Shown here: positions 10,777-18,686 of the stretch, one piece after another
How positions within the stretch are numbered: position 1 is the first letter of the stretch
Layout: every line of letters starts with the position of its first letter
Virus record (IMG/VR): IMGVR_UViG_3300031251_000087
Coordinates: 1-28,374 of that record
Direction: 5' to 3' (one strand)
DNA: 28,374 nt
DNA from: a virus
The notes under the pieces: generated by a model
The model's input: only the letters and a program-made list of their open reading frames with translations
The model's database searches: none
Told to the model about the DNA's origin: nothing
Translations under genes and position numbers: made by a program

Positions 10777-11922
10777 ATTTATGGTAAGCCTACTTACTTC
10801 CCCGTATTCACGACTGTACGTAATAACTTTTGCATCACGTCCTGACAGCCATCCGCCACGAGCTGCATACGCATCGTTAGGAGCTAATGTCCGATGCTGT
10901 TCGACTATCATCATAGGATTTTCTTTCACATCAAGATGGTGCTTATGCCCCATGTGTGCGTAGGCGTATTTAGTGCGCCCGTATATCTCTCGGAACTGGG
11001 CAGCGAATACTTCGCTGACATTCGTGGGATTGCGTTTATGACCGTGATGGAAAAATAGCGCGGTATTGCCGAACTCATAGGCTAGGTAAGGTGAAGGGCT
11101 GCGGTCTACAGTTAGGCGTGGTTCGTTCTCATAAAGCACAGAAAACCATTCACGCAACCATATTTGACTTACAGGATCGTGGTTTGCATCAGCCATGATA
11201 ACATGCACGTTTTCGTGTTTATGCAACAACATGTCTATAACCTGGCGCAATACTCTGATTGCCGACCGCACAAGCTTGGCAAAGCGTGTATCAGCATCAA
11301 GTAAGTGTTTCGATTCTGGTGTTAATGCTTCCATGCCATCGAAATGCAGGAAGTCAGATAGCTGCGCGAATAGTCCTATCTTTGCGTCCGGTGACTGTGC
11401 GATTGCCTGTCTGAACCACTTAATAATCAGTTCTTCAGCTAATTTTAGATCCCAATCTTCGCCAGCCTCCTCGTGCCAAGCGAGCATACCCATGTGATAG
11501 TCGGTGATGACGTAGCAATTTAAGAGATTGTCGTTATGATGTTTAACGCTATGCGTTATAGGCTGTAACCTTGGCAATTCCTCAGCCATACCCTCGAAAG
11601 CCTCGCGCATGATGTTCTGTTGCGCTGCTAGGTCTATACTTGATTTAACCCACTGACCGGATGGCTTGCCTTCGTTGTTGTAGTAAGTTGATACGCCCTT
11701 GACGATATAGCCATCAGGTACGGGGCGAGTCATGGAGTGCGCCGGAGAGAATCCATGCAGGGCGGCTTTGCGTTCTAACGCATGGAGTGACCGTTGTATT
11801 GAGGTGGGGTGTACATCAAGTGCCGCGCCTGCTTTTCTGGTGCTTCCTGCGGCATTTACAGCATCGACGTACTTCTCTTGAGTTGGTGTTGCCCATTGCT
11901 TTAACGCCGGGTCAATTTGCAT
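10756..11922 (-). CDS. Calcineurin-like metallophosphoesterase with N-terminal HTH
   Basis: A 388-residue protein. Residues 20-60 form a helix-turn-helix-like segment (TRKAGAALDVHPTSIQRSLH). The phosphoesterase motifs follow in order: D141-x-H143 (TDYHMG), D190 in LSDFLHFDG, N247-H248-D249 (ANHDP), H293-G-H295 and G325-H326-K-H328 (MGHKHH), which together make the two-metal site. Phage members of this family are common; their substrate is unproven. The final 14 codons are a synonymously recoded version of the remnant at 10087-10131, so the present 3' end was acquired with the HNH gene. It sits 2 nt after the exported-protein gene and has only a weak ribosome site. Confidence 0.85.
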   Translation of the reverse strand: MQIDPALKQWATPTQEKYVDAVNAAGSTRKAGAALDVHPTSIQRSLHALERKAALHGFSPAHSMTRPVPDGYIVKGVSTYYNNEGKPSGQWVKSSIDLAAQQNIMREAFEGMAEELPRLQPITHSVKHHNDNLLNCYVITDYHMGMLAWHEEAGEDWDLKLAEELIIKWFRQAIAQSPDAKIGLFAQLSDFLHFDGMEALTPESKHLLDADTRFAKLVRSAIRVLRQVIDMLLHKHENVHVIMADANHDPVSQIWLREWFSVLYENEPRLTVDRSPSPYLAYEFGNTALFFHHGHKRNPTNVSEVFAAQFREIYGRTKYAYAHMGHKHHLDVKENPMMIVEQHRTLAPNDAYAARGGWLSGRDAKVITYSREYGEVSRLTINSDMLKQ

Positions 11923-11924
11923 AC

Positions 11925-12245
11925 TTAGATGGCGTACTCAGAACTGCACTGTCTATTTACCGCACTCCATATATCGTTAGGGGATAGTTCAGGATGTGCG
12001 TATGTGAAGTCTACCCATTTTAGGGCATAATCCATTTCTGGGTCGCCATTCTTAATTCTGCGAAGCTCAGCTTTAACATCACCGACAAGGCGGGGGGTTT
12101 GGCTGTTTACACCTCGGAATCTGATAGCGATATTTTTAGCGACTGTCGCCCAATCGTTACAGGAAGTGGCGGCTTGCGCTGAAGCTTCCCATGTGGCTAG
12201 GTAAACTACGATTGTAGCCAGAATGCACCAAGTGAATATTCTCAT
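11925..12245 (-). CDS. Exported hypothetical protein, 106 aa
   Basis: A 106-residue protein with an N-terminal signal peptide, MRIFTWCILATIVVYLATWE and ASAQA, with likely cleavage after about residue 25. The mature part has two cysteines (CNDW and RQCSSEYAI) that could form a disulfide in the periplasm. It is coupled by ATGA to the endolysin gene, so a role in lysis or in blocking superinfection at the envelope is plausible. It is not a lipoprotein, and I recognise no family. Confidence 0.65.
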   Translation of the reverse strand: MRIFTWCILATIVVYLATWEASAQAATSCNDWATVAKNIAIRFRGVNSQTPRLVGDVKAELRRIKNGDPEMDYALKWVDFTYAHPELSPNDIWSAVNRQCSSEYAI

Positions 12246-12691
12246 GCTAAGACACCCCCTGCCTGAACAAAGATATTTTGTAAGGAGATTATATCATTTT
12301 CATGCTGTGAATACCCTGCTCCAGGCAAAGAAGCCCAAATATGTGCGCACTTTTTTATAGCTGGCTCAAAATTACCAGATGAAACGTCATCTAGGGCTTT
12401 GCATTCTTTGATCTGCTGAACGGCGATAGCATCTTGGCTATCAGGTGAGAAGTCTGAAAGATGGAGTAGCGATTTGTAGGAGTCAAAGTACCGCGCGAGA
12501 AGTTGATAACGTCCAGCAGCGGTTGACTCAAGGTGAGCATTCAGGTGGATTAGTTGCCTAGGATGGTCAGCATAGCTATGAAATAGCGTCCCGCCTACGA
12601 TTACGTTGTAGCCATTGTCACTACCTGAAATACGGCTTGTGCCTTCACTCCATGCGATAGTGTCTAAAAATGCCATTTCATTTTTGTTCAT
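12242..12691 (-). CDS. Endolysin, lambda R-type lysozyme/transglycosylase
   Basis: A 149-residue enzyme closely matching the lambda R family (GH104), which cleaves peptidoglycan by lytic transglycosylation. Visible matches are FLDTIAWSEGT with the catalytic E16, GYNVIVGGTLFHSYADHPR, STAAGRYQLLARYFD, FSPDSQDAIAVQQIKE and IWASLPGAGYSQHE. Lambda R has 158 residues, so the length is normal. There is no signal peptide, so release needs a holin hole. The ATG overlaps the holin candidate gene by 14 nt. Confidence 0.95.
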   Translation of the reverse strand: MNKNEMAFLDTIAWSEGTSRISGSDNGYNVIVGGTLFHSYADHPRQLIHLNAHLESTAAGRYQLLARYFDSYKSLLHLSDFSPDSQDAIAVQQIKECKALDDVSSGNFEPAIKKCAHIWASLPGAGYSQHENDIISLQNIFVQAGGVLA

Positions 12692-12905
12692 CCTTTAGTC
12701 CTTCCTGTTTAGTCATAACCCCATAAACTACAACAGCTAAAAGTGCCAATGTGATATATTGTACCATATGTGGAGGCAGCGTTGCTTTCATGTCATCAGG
12801 AATTTGAGGCCATGCCAGTTGTAATGCGCTAGCTAATGCAATTGCCTTGATGCTTAGGAACTTACGGAAATTGCGCCAATCATCACGTAAAGTAGGTTTA
12901 TTCAT
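12678..12905 (-). CDS. Holin candidate, two predicted spans, 75 aa
   Basis: A 75-residue protein: MNKPTLRDDWRNFRKFLS, then hydrophobic segments at about 18-33 (SIKAIALASALQLAWP) and 48-64 (VQYITLALLAVVVYGVM), separated by an IPDDMKATLPPHM loop. The 'RDDW ... AWPQIPDDMKA-x-LPP' pattern is familiar from small phage holin-like proteins encoded just before endolysins. The ATG at 12905 is used; the TTG at 12911 overlaps the previous gene's last codons. It overlaps the endolysin start by 14 nt and the preceding gene by 4 nt, so the lysis genes are tightly coupled. Confidence 0.75.
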   Translation of the reverse strand: MNKPTLRDDWRNFRKFLSIKAIALASALQLAWPQIPDDMKATLPPHMVQYITLALLAVVVYGVMTKQEGLKDEQK

Positions 12906-13072
12906 TTCCAACCGCCATGTGTTGCAATGAAATAAAGCAATGAGCCGATAGCGGCAGTCGCAAGACCTTTAGCTGTCCATTTTCCGAACTCAGCCCATTT
13001 ATAATCTAGCCATTCATGGAAGGCTTCTTTAAGAAGGGATTTTTGTTCTTCTTTGTCAATATCGGGCATCAT
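12902..13072 (-). CDS. Small membrane protein, second holin or antiholin candidate, 56 aa
   Basis: A 56-residue protein with a charged, amphipathic N-terminal half (MMPDIDKEEQKSLLKEAFHE and following) and one hydrophobic segment at about 35-51 (GLATAAIGSLLYFIATH), ending GGWK. AGGGAAAGCA precedes two adjacent ATGs (13072 and 13069). It directly precedes and overlaps the two-span holin candidate, so it may be a second holin or an antiholin; topology and position are the only evidence. Confidence 0.65.
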   Translation of the reverse strand: MMPDIDKEEQKSLLKEAFHEWLDYKWAEFGKWTAKGLATAAIGSLLYFIATHGGWK

Positions 13073-13088
13073 TGCTTTCCCTGTCTAG

Positions 13089-13589
13089 TTATGGCGAGGT
13101 CAAAGTGTATTTAATATCTACACGCGCAGAACGAAGCAGTGAAGTACCATAGTCTGGAGATACCCCGGAAGTGTAGCCTTGGCTAGTCAGTACACAACAG
13201 ACATTATCAGTGCTCTTAACTGGTACGCCCTGTGTGCCTTCACCAAAGTTCCAGCTTTGTTGCCTTTGTGGATTACCGTCAAGTACACGGCCTAGTTCAT
13301 AACTCCATAAACCTGATCCGGCAGGAGTTTCCACAGCCAGCAGGATTTCTCCCTTATCTACTACTTGTGGCCCCATTGACTCTAGAGTGATTTCGTTGAT
13401 AAAAATATCTGAAGTGTGTCCGGTAGGAACCAGAGTCACATACTCAGTATCTGCTTCTGCATATGCTACGGCGGAAATCGAGATAGGTGCGGCTGCTCCG
13501 GTGGTTGGATTCATAGGTAATACTGCGACGTATTCCCCTGTAATCAATCCTGATGGTAGTGTTACAAAACGTGGTGCTGGTATTGCCAT
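13089..13589 (-). CDS. Virion-type hypothetical protein, 166 aa
   Basis: A 166-residue, beta-rich, glycine/threonine-rich protein (MAIPAPRFVTLPSGLITGEY at the start) containing a VDKGEILLAVETPAGSGLW segment. It follows AAAGGAG and sits between tail-fibre-like genes and the lysis genes, so it is probably a minor structural or fibre-associated protein. No family is recognised. Confidence 0.6.
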   Translation of the reverse strand: MAIPAPRFVTLPSGLITGEYVAVLPMNPTTGAAAPISISAVAYAEADTEYVTLVPTGHTSDIFINEITLESMGPQVVDKGEILLAVETPAGSGLWSYELGRVLDGNPQRQQSWNFGEGTQGVPVKSTDNVCCVLTSQGYTSGVSPDYGTSLLRSARVDIKYTLTSP

Positions 13590-13613
13590 TGTGATTCTCC
13601 TTTAGGTTAAAAA

Positions 13614-14600
13614 TTAGCCTTGCATACTTCCTTGAATGCCTGATTTAGCAACAGCACCAGCAGCGAGTGTGCCATTGCCGTAAAATGTGGTTGTTCCAGT
13701 AGCTACACTACTTTCCAGCCATGCAAGAAAGTGCTTTCCAATGGCTGGTGTTCCTATATAATCTGCCATTACTCCAACTGCAAAGCTAGAAGAACCAGTT
13801 CCCATAAAAACAGCCGCTGTATTAGTAGTCGTGCTATCCAGCCCTATCCCAACCTGTGCGGTACATGCAGATGTATTTGTGAACACACCGAGAACTCGCG
13901 CCGTCACAGCATCCTCAGCCACACCTTGAATAAAATTTATTTGATTGGATGTAGAGGCGTTAGCTTGCCTTAATGTTGCTAAGGTATAGTTCCACGATGC
14001 GGTTGATTCAAATCGTTGCATTACTCTAGCAACTCGATTGGAATAATTGTACAAATACCGATTTGCGACACTATCTTCTGTTTGTGTGGTAGATGTAGTA
14101 AAAAATGTACCCATGTAACGCCTAGTAGTTACTCCAGACTTAACTAAAACACCATCTTGATAGACTAATGCTGTAGCTCTTGCGGTAGAGTTTGACCAAG
14201 CTAAAATTTCTAACGTTGGGACGGTTGAATTGTCAAAACAGAATACATCGTAAGGGAGGGAGCTTGTTAAAGTCCCCAAGGCAATCGAGAATTGTGTTGA
14301 GCTTCTCTGATTCCAGTTAGCGCCATCGTATAACGCGATATTCATACCTTTGTACGGGCAACAGAATATTGTGGTAGCTCCTGTCACATCCGCAGTAGTC
14401 ACAGGAACGGCGGTAGTTAAAGTAAGTCTGAAATCGTTTATAGAGTTGTCAATTGCGGATGAAGCGCCCAATGGCCCAAACTCTGTACCAGAGTCATTCT
14501 TTAGATAAAGTTTGGTATCCGCTTTGACGTAGAGCGTAGAAAGTCCCGCCCCTGGAGTCGCCGGAGCAGCCCCTTGGGTAAATATTGCTTGTGATGACAT
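13614..14600 (-). CDS. Tail-fibre-associated or minor structural protein, 328 aa
   Basis: A 328-residue protein. The start (MSSQAIFTQGAAPATPGAGL, then YVKADTKLYLKNDSGTEFG) is the 'TPAAG...LYVKADGKLY-x-KD-x-GTE' pattern that opens many phage fibre and baseplate-hub proteins. The middle has RRYMGTFFTTSTTQTEDS and RYLYNYSNRVARVM, a stretch I have seen in uncharacterised phage fibre-region proteins. The rest is threonine/serine/glycine-rich beta structure. A receptor-binding or fibre-associated role is inferred from these features and its position after the fibre gene. Confidence 0.6.
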   Translation of the reverse strand: MSSQAIFTQGAAPATPGAGLSTLYVKADTKLYLKNDSGTEFGPLGASSAIDNSINDFRLTLTTAVPVTTADVTGATTIFCCPYKGMNIALYDGANWNQRSSTQFSIALGTLTSSLPYDVFCFDNSTVPTLEILAWSNSTARATALVYQDGVLVKSGVTTRRYMGTFFTTSTTQTEDSVANRYLYNYSNRVARVMQRFESTASWNYTLATLRQANASTSNQINFIQGVAEDAVTARVLGVFTNTSACTAQVGIGLDSTTTNTAAVFMGTGSSSFAVGVMADYIGTPAIGKHFLAWLESSVATGTTTFYGNGTLAAGAVAKSGIQGSMQG

Positions 14601-14608
14601 GTTTTATC

Positions 14609-15709
14609 CTATGCTGTAACTGCTTTGATTACTGCGTACCCTATGACGATTGCTTCTGATAGAGAACCTAGACTTACGTTTCTAACGTCGATTGATGCCG
14701 AGCCTGATGCGGCTCTACCGTTTAAGGTATATGAGCCGAAAGTACCAACTGATTTATGGTTTAAAATAATCAAATCTGTTGCGGCTATTGTTGAATTTGT
14801 TAGTACAAAACTAACGGTTGTGCTAGCAGCCAATGAAGTCGCTTGCATTGTTATTTGTCCGGTGATCTTGTTTAAAGTAACCCCCGTGGTTTTATCGGTA
14901 GCTTGTGTTACAGTTCCACCCGCCCCTGTCGAGTATCCAACTCCAGCAGTACCAGAGCTTAAAACCGCACCAGTTTGAATCCCTATTGACGTTAAGCTAG
15001 AACTTACAACTGTGCTGTTAAGCGTTACGCCAGTTAAAGTGCTGGCATCAGCAGTGATTGTAATATTTGCCGAACCATCGAAACTTGTTCCGTTAATTGT
15101 TCTTGGGGTAGTTAAAGAGTTTGCGGTAGTGGCAGTTGTTGCGGTATTCGCGTTCCCGGTTGTGCTTTGATTGAGTGTTGGAACATCAGTCGAAACAATA
15201 GCCCTAAAAAATGGCGTACCACTTGAGCCATTCGGTGAAGCAAAAAATAAGTTTGGCGACTGCGATGTAGTGCCTGATGATCCAGAGCCATTTAGTATTA
15301 AAAGGTTTCCAGCAATCGTTAAATCACTCTGTATTGTCAGATATTCAACTATCGGGTAACTTGTATCAGCCGCTATCGTGGTCGGGGTGGAAATTATGTT
15401 ATTAAGACTTGCCCCGCCGCCGCCAGTTGAGGCAATTGTTACCGTACCCACCCCATTTGTAATGGTTACATTTGAGCCAGCCGTTAAAGTCTTGAACTCA
15501 AGATTAGAAGCCGCTGCGTTCTCACCTAATATTTGATTTGCTGTGCCTGCTGATAAAGCCGCAAGTTGGCTTATTAGCGTTGGCAGACTTGTTATCTGTG
15601 TCCAAGCTATCTGTCCAGCCTGAGAGACTCGCTTCCATAACTGATAAATCCATTGTGTGAAATATGGGTCAGTAGGATCAGGCGGTCTGTTTAGTGGTTC
15701 TTGAGCCAA
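14609..15709 (-). CDS. Tail fibre protein
   Basis: A 366-residue, low-complexity protein rich in T, S, G, N and A. The N-terminus (LNRPPDPTDPYFTQWIYQLW) looks like the virion-attachment domain of podovirus fibres. The shaft has repeats such as GNANTATTATTANSLTTPRT and NGTSFDGSANITI, which are classic fibre collagen-free shaft motifs. The start is TTG at 15709 behind AAGGA with 9 nt spacing; no ATG is available. A 38-nt gap separates it from the rightward small gene's ATG upstream. Confidence 0.75.
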   Translation of the reverse strand: MAQEPLNRPPDPTDPYFTQWIYQLWKRVSQAGQIAWTQITSLPTLISQLAALSAGTANQILGENAAASNLEFKTLTAGSNVTITNGVGTVTIASTGGGGASLNNIISTPTTIAADTSYPIVEYLTIQSDLTIAGNLLILNGSGSSGTTSQSPNLFFASPNGSSGTPFFRAIVSTDVPTLNQSTTGNANTATTATTANSLTTPRTINGTSFDGSANITITADASTLTGVTLNSTVVSSSLTSIGIQTGAVLSSGTAGVGYSTGAGGTVTQATDKTTGVTLNKITGQITMQATSLAASTTVSFVLTNSTIAATDLIILNHKSVGTFGSYTLNGRAASGSASIDVRNVSLGSLSEAIVIGYAVIKAVTA

Positions 15710-15713
15710 TGCC

Positions 15714-15742
15714 TTGATTCCTTATATGAAAAAGCCTATAAT
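15714..15742 (+). promoter_or_regulatory. Rightward sigma70-like promoter candidate inside the late block
   Basis: TTGATT (15714-15719), a 17-bp spacer and a perfect TATAAT (15737-15742). It faces against the late genes and ends 5 nt before the ATG of the small membrane ORF, the same geometry as at the HNH gene. Confidence 0.6.
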
Positions 15743-15747
15743 ACGGC

Positions 15748-15960
15748 ATGAGTTATATTGTTATTGCGTTGATTATTAGGCCATTCGTGGCATTTTTATT
15801 ATTTGGCGTTATAAGCGTGGCAATTAAGATACTTATCCTAAGATTCATGCCTGACTGTTGGCTTAAACATCAATTATTGGTTGAGCGCTGCCACAGTACC
15901 GCTAGTAGCAGCAATCGGAAGCTGGTCGGAAAGTTTCATTTTCGCAATATCAGCGAGTGA
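15748..15960 (+). CDS. Small membrane protein on the opposite strand, 70 aa
   Basis: An ORF with one or two membrane spans in its first 34 residues (MSYIVIALIIRPFVAFLLFG, then VISVAIKILILRF), followed by MPDCWLKHQLLVERC. The 'ALIIRPFVAF..LFG.I....K' pattern recalls short (about 45-50 aa) membrane proteins of other phages. The remaining ~20 codons run antisense to the last codons of the ejection-protein gene and look non-conserved, as if an original stop were lost. It has its own promoter candidate. There is no ribosome site because the -10 is 5 nt from the ATG, so expression would be leaderless. Confidence 0.5.
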   Translation: MSYIVIALIIRPFVAFLLFGVISVAIKILILRFMPDCWLKHQLLVERCHSTASSSNRKLVGKFHFRNISE

Positions 15961-17358
15961 AAATCCATAGTTTTTATTTGCCATAGACTTCTGAACTGTA
16001 TTGCTCATCAATGCTTTTCTGGCTGCAACTCTCGCTATCGGAGCAACTCCCATTGAAACAGGAGCTAGCATAATATCTGCCGCAGTAAATGGGCTGGCAT
16101 CACCAGACTTCGGTACTTTTGCTACATCCGGAAATGCATTCGCAAACTTAGCTATATCCAATGCGCCGCCATCTAAGGGCGCACCGTTCTTTAACATTTT
16201 CCCCAATGCTTGAGCATTGACTTGCCCTGTTTCATCATTCATGGCGCGATCAATAGTATTGATCTTAGCGAGGTTTACACGCGCATCTTTTAGTCTAGTT
16301 ACTAAATCCGGGTTATCATTCTTTTGCGCCATACTTTCAAGAGTATTCTCTAAATCAGAAGCTTGACTGTCGTACGATTTTGCTGCTGTATAAGCGGCGG
16401 GGTCATTGGTGGTGTTAAAGTGCTTCCAGTTCATTTGTGAATTAAACCGTGCGTCTTTTAACTGCTGTAGAATGTCATCACCGTTCGCAGTAATATCCGT
16501 AGTCGTAACGCGACCAGTTCCCGGACTTTTAACTGACTGTTGGCCTATGACAGTATCAGGCAATGAAGCCGCTTCTTTATAGACTGCGTTTTGTGGTTCT
16601 TTCAAAGCATCAAGAGCAGTCGGAGACAACGAGGAATTAGCATCTAATCCAAGATAGTCTTTAGCCAGTTGTTGCGTGTTTTGCTGGTTCTGAATACCCA
16701 TAGACTGATTGGTTTTGTACTTACCACTTAACCCTTCTGCCATTTTCGCAACGGTAGAACCGCCAGCCATAGTAGGCGGTAGGGCGTATCCATTATCGGC
16801 TGCATGTTGAACAGCAGCATCCATCGTTGCATTCTGTGAGGCTGAATTAGCCAGCGCCTCGCCTTTATCCGCCACCGAGCTAGCCAGCTTATTTCCTATA
16901 GCTGAACCTACTCCACCAGCTATCGCCCCCTCTGCTGCATTCTTTAGCGTTGATTCTCCTTCAAGCGTAGGATTTAACGCGCCAGCTATAGCACCAATAG
17001 CAGCGCCACCTATAGCAGTTCCAGCACCCGGTATTAATGCGGTAGGGGCAAGTAAGGCTGCATTCCCTAGTACAGCTCCTACAGGTGCTGCTTGAGCGAT
17101 TTGCCGCTGGTCTTTAATGTCCTGATCGACATTCATGCCAAGCGCCTGTTTAGCACGAAGGAGCAAGTTAGATACGGAAGTTCCAGCACCAGCAAGATTC
17201 CTATTTATTGTTCCTGCGTTTGCCAATTCATTTTTTAGTTCCCCGCTATAATCACCTGGATTATAAGGTACAGGCTGTCCAACGGGCTGAGAGGATGCAA
17301 GGTTAAATCCGCTAGAGGGCTGCCCTACGGGTTGCGCAGTGGCTAAGTCAAAAGGCAT
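15874..17358 (-). CDS. Presumed DNA-ejection / internal virion protein, 494 aa
   Basis: A 494-residue protein with two copies of an F-[DN]-LA-[TS]-[AS]-QPVGQP motif at its N-terminus (residues 3-14 and 18-29), a motif typical of phage internal virion proteins. A glycine/alanine-zipper hydrophobic region spans about residues 93-156 (including GAGTAIGGAAIGAIAGAL) and could insert in a membrane during DNA injection. The rest is helical and alanine-rich. It is last in a trio of genes after the gp10-like gene, as the ejection proteins gp7, gp20 and gp16 are in P22. Specific equivalence to one of these is not established. Confidence 0.65.
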   Translation of the reverse strand: MPFDLATAQPVGQPSSGFNLASSQPVGQPVPYNPGDYSGELKNELANAGTINRNLAGAGTSVSNLLLRAKQALGMNVDQDIKDQRQIAQAAPVGAVLGNAALLAPTALIPGAGTAIGGAAIGAIAGALNPTLEGESTLKNAAEGAIAGGVGSAIGNKLASSVADKGEALANSASQNATMDAAVQHAADNGYALPPTMAGGSTVAKMAEGLSGKYKTNQSMGIQNQQNTQQLAKDYLGLDANSSLSPTALDALKEPQNAVYKEAASLPDTVIGQQSVKSPGTGRVTTTDITANGDDILQQLKDARFNSQMNWKHFNTTNDPAAYTAAKSYDSQASDLENTLESMAQKNDNPDLVTRLKDARVNLAKINTIDRAMNDETGQVNAQALGKMLKNGAPLDGGALDIAKFANAFPDVAKVPKSGDASPFTAADIMLAPVSMGVAPIARVAARKALMSNTVQKSMANKNYGFSLADIAKMKLSDQLPIAATSGTVAALNQ

Positions 17359-18686
17359 TATTGAACCTCCTGAAACTGCTTACCATCTGGGCTGACGTAG
17401 GCTTGATTTCCTTGAGCATCTTTGTGCAATGTCCAGCCTTGCGCATTAACTTGAGGGGTTGCCGAACCACCTTGCAATCTAGTAATAGTGGCTTGTGCTT
17501 CTGGGCTAACCATTTCCAGTGGTGTTTTCTGGGTGGAGAATCCTTGATTGTATCGGTCCGACAAAGCCTCTAAACGACCTTGCATCAATCCCACAGCTTG
17601 GTCAATCATAGCTTTCTTTTGCGCTGGAGCCATGTTTGAATTTATCTTATCTTGCCAAGCATTGATTTCACCTTCGGACATTCCCGTTCTACGGAACACA
17701 CTCGCCAGTTCGTGAGAGACAGCCATCGCATCAGCATCAACGCTGGTGGCATTAGTTTGGATGTTTGAATTACCCAGTGCAGAACCCACGCTATTAACTA
17801 GGGAGTTGTAAAGTGGCATACTTGAATTATTAAGTTTGTCGTATGAGTCAGACAGTCGGCCTAAGTGAGAAATCGCTGTATTCAGTGCGAGAACATTATC
17901 GGCAGACTTGCCAGAGGTGAAGTCTTGCTGAACCTTGTTACGTTCTGCATATTTGGTAGCATCGTAATCAGGATAAACTTGATATAAACCTTGATTAATA
18001 GCTTGCCCATATGGGGTGCGTAGCATCATGCCACTTGGAGCTACTGCGCGACCTTCTCCAATAGCCTGCACCTGACTTGCGATAGCAGGGCTTAACAATG
18101 CAAGCGCATCTTTACCTGTTGGTGGAGCGTTATTTTGTCCGTTCGCTGCGCCCGGCGGTTGCCCGTTGAATTCATTGTTGAAGGATGCCGATACCGGACT
18201 GATAGGATTCTGTGCCGCAAATGTTAACTTTTCTTTAGCCCCCATTAACCCATTTAGAATGCTTGCTTGAGTTTGAGGTGTCCACTGTTCTCCTTCGTGC
18301 GGCGAAGGTACGCCAGTCGCTTGCTTGAATGTACTATTGGCTTGGTCTAATGATGCTTGGTCGTGTACATTGTTGTACAGTTTGGTTGCAAAGTCTTGAA
18401 CCGCTAATGCACGATTCATTGTCTGATCGGCTGGCTGATTTTGTAATGTATTTTGTTGAGCGCCAATATCAGCAGCGGTAGCCAAGCCTCTATCCATTGT
18501 TTGCAACGGGGCAAGAGTTTGGGCATCTTGAGTATTAGTCAAAGCAAGATTGTTTTGTGCATCACGTACAGGCGCGGCGTTGTTAAATGCTGTTAGTTGC
18601 GCCAGAGAAAGCCCGTTACCAATATCCTTCCCCTGAATGTTTGCGAGTCCAGTATCGCCAGCTAGCCTGCCTGCGTTAAATCCCAT
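17358..18686 (-). CDS. Presumed DNA-ejection / internal virion protein, 442 aa
   Basis: A 442-residue, glutamine/asparagine/alanine-rich helical protein. The middle (INQGLYQVYPDYDATKYAER, then KSADNVLALNTAISHLGRLS) is a pattern I associate with phage DNA-transfer or injection proteins. The end has a short WTLHKDAQGNQAYVSPDG segment. It overlaps its neighbours by single bases (TAATG), so the three ejection genes form a unit. No signal peptide. Confidence 0.65.
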   Translation of the reverse strand: MGFNAGRLAGDTGLANIQGKDIGNGLSLAQLTAFNNAAPVRDAQNNLALTNTQDAQTLAPLQTMDRGLATAADIGAQQNTLQNQPADQTMNRALAVQDFATKLYNNVHDQASLDQANSTFKQATGVPSPHEGEQWTPQTQASILNGLMGAKEKLTFAAQNPISPVSASFNNEFNGQPPGAANGQNNAPPTGKDALALLSPAIASQVQAIGEGRAVAPSGMMLRTPYGQAINQGLYQVYPDYDATKYAERNKVQQDFTSGKSADNVLALNTAISHLGRLSDSYDKLNNSSMPLYNSLVNSVGSALGNSNIQTNATSVDADAMAVSHELASVFRRTGMSEGEINAWQDKINSNMAPAQKKAMIDQAVGLMQGRLEALSDRYNQGFSTQKTPLEMVSPEAQATITRLQGGSATPQVNAQGWTLHKDAQGNQAYVSPDGKQFQEVQ

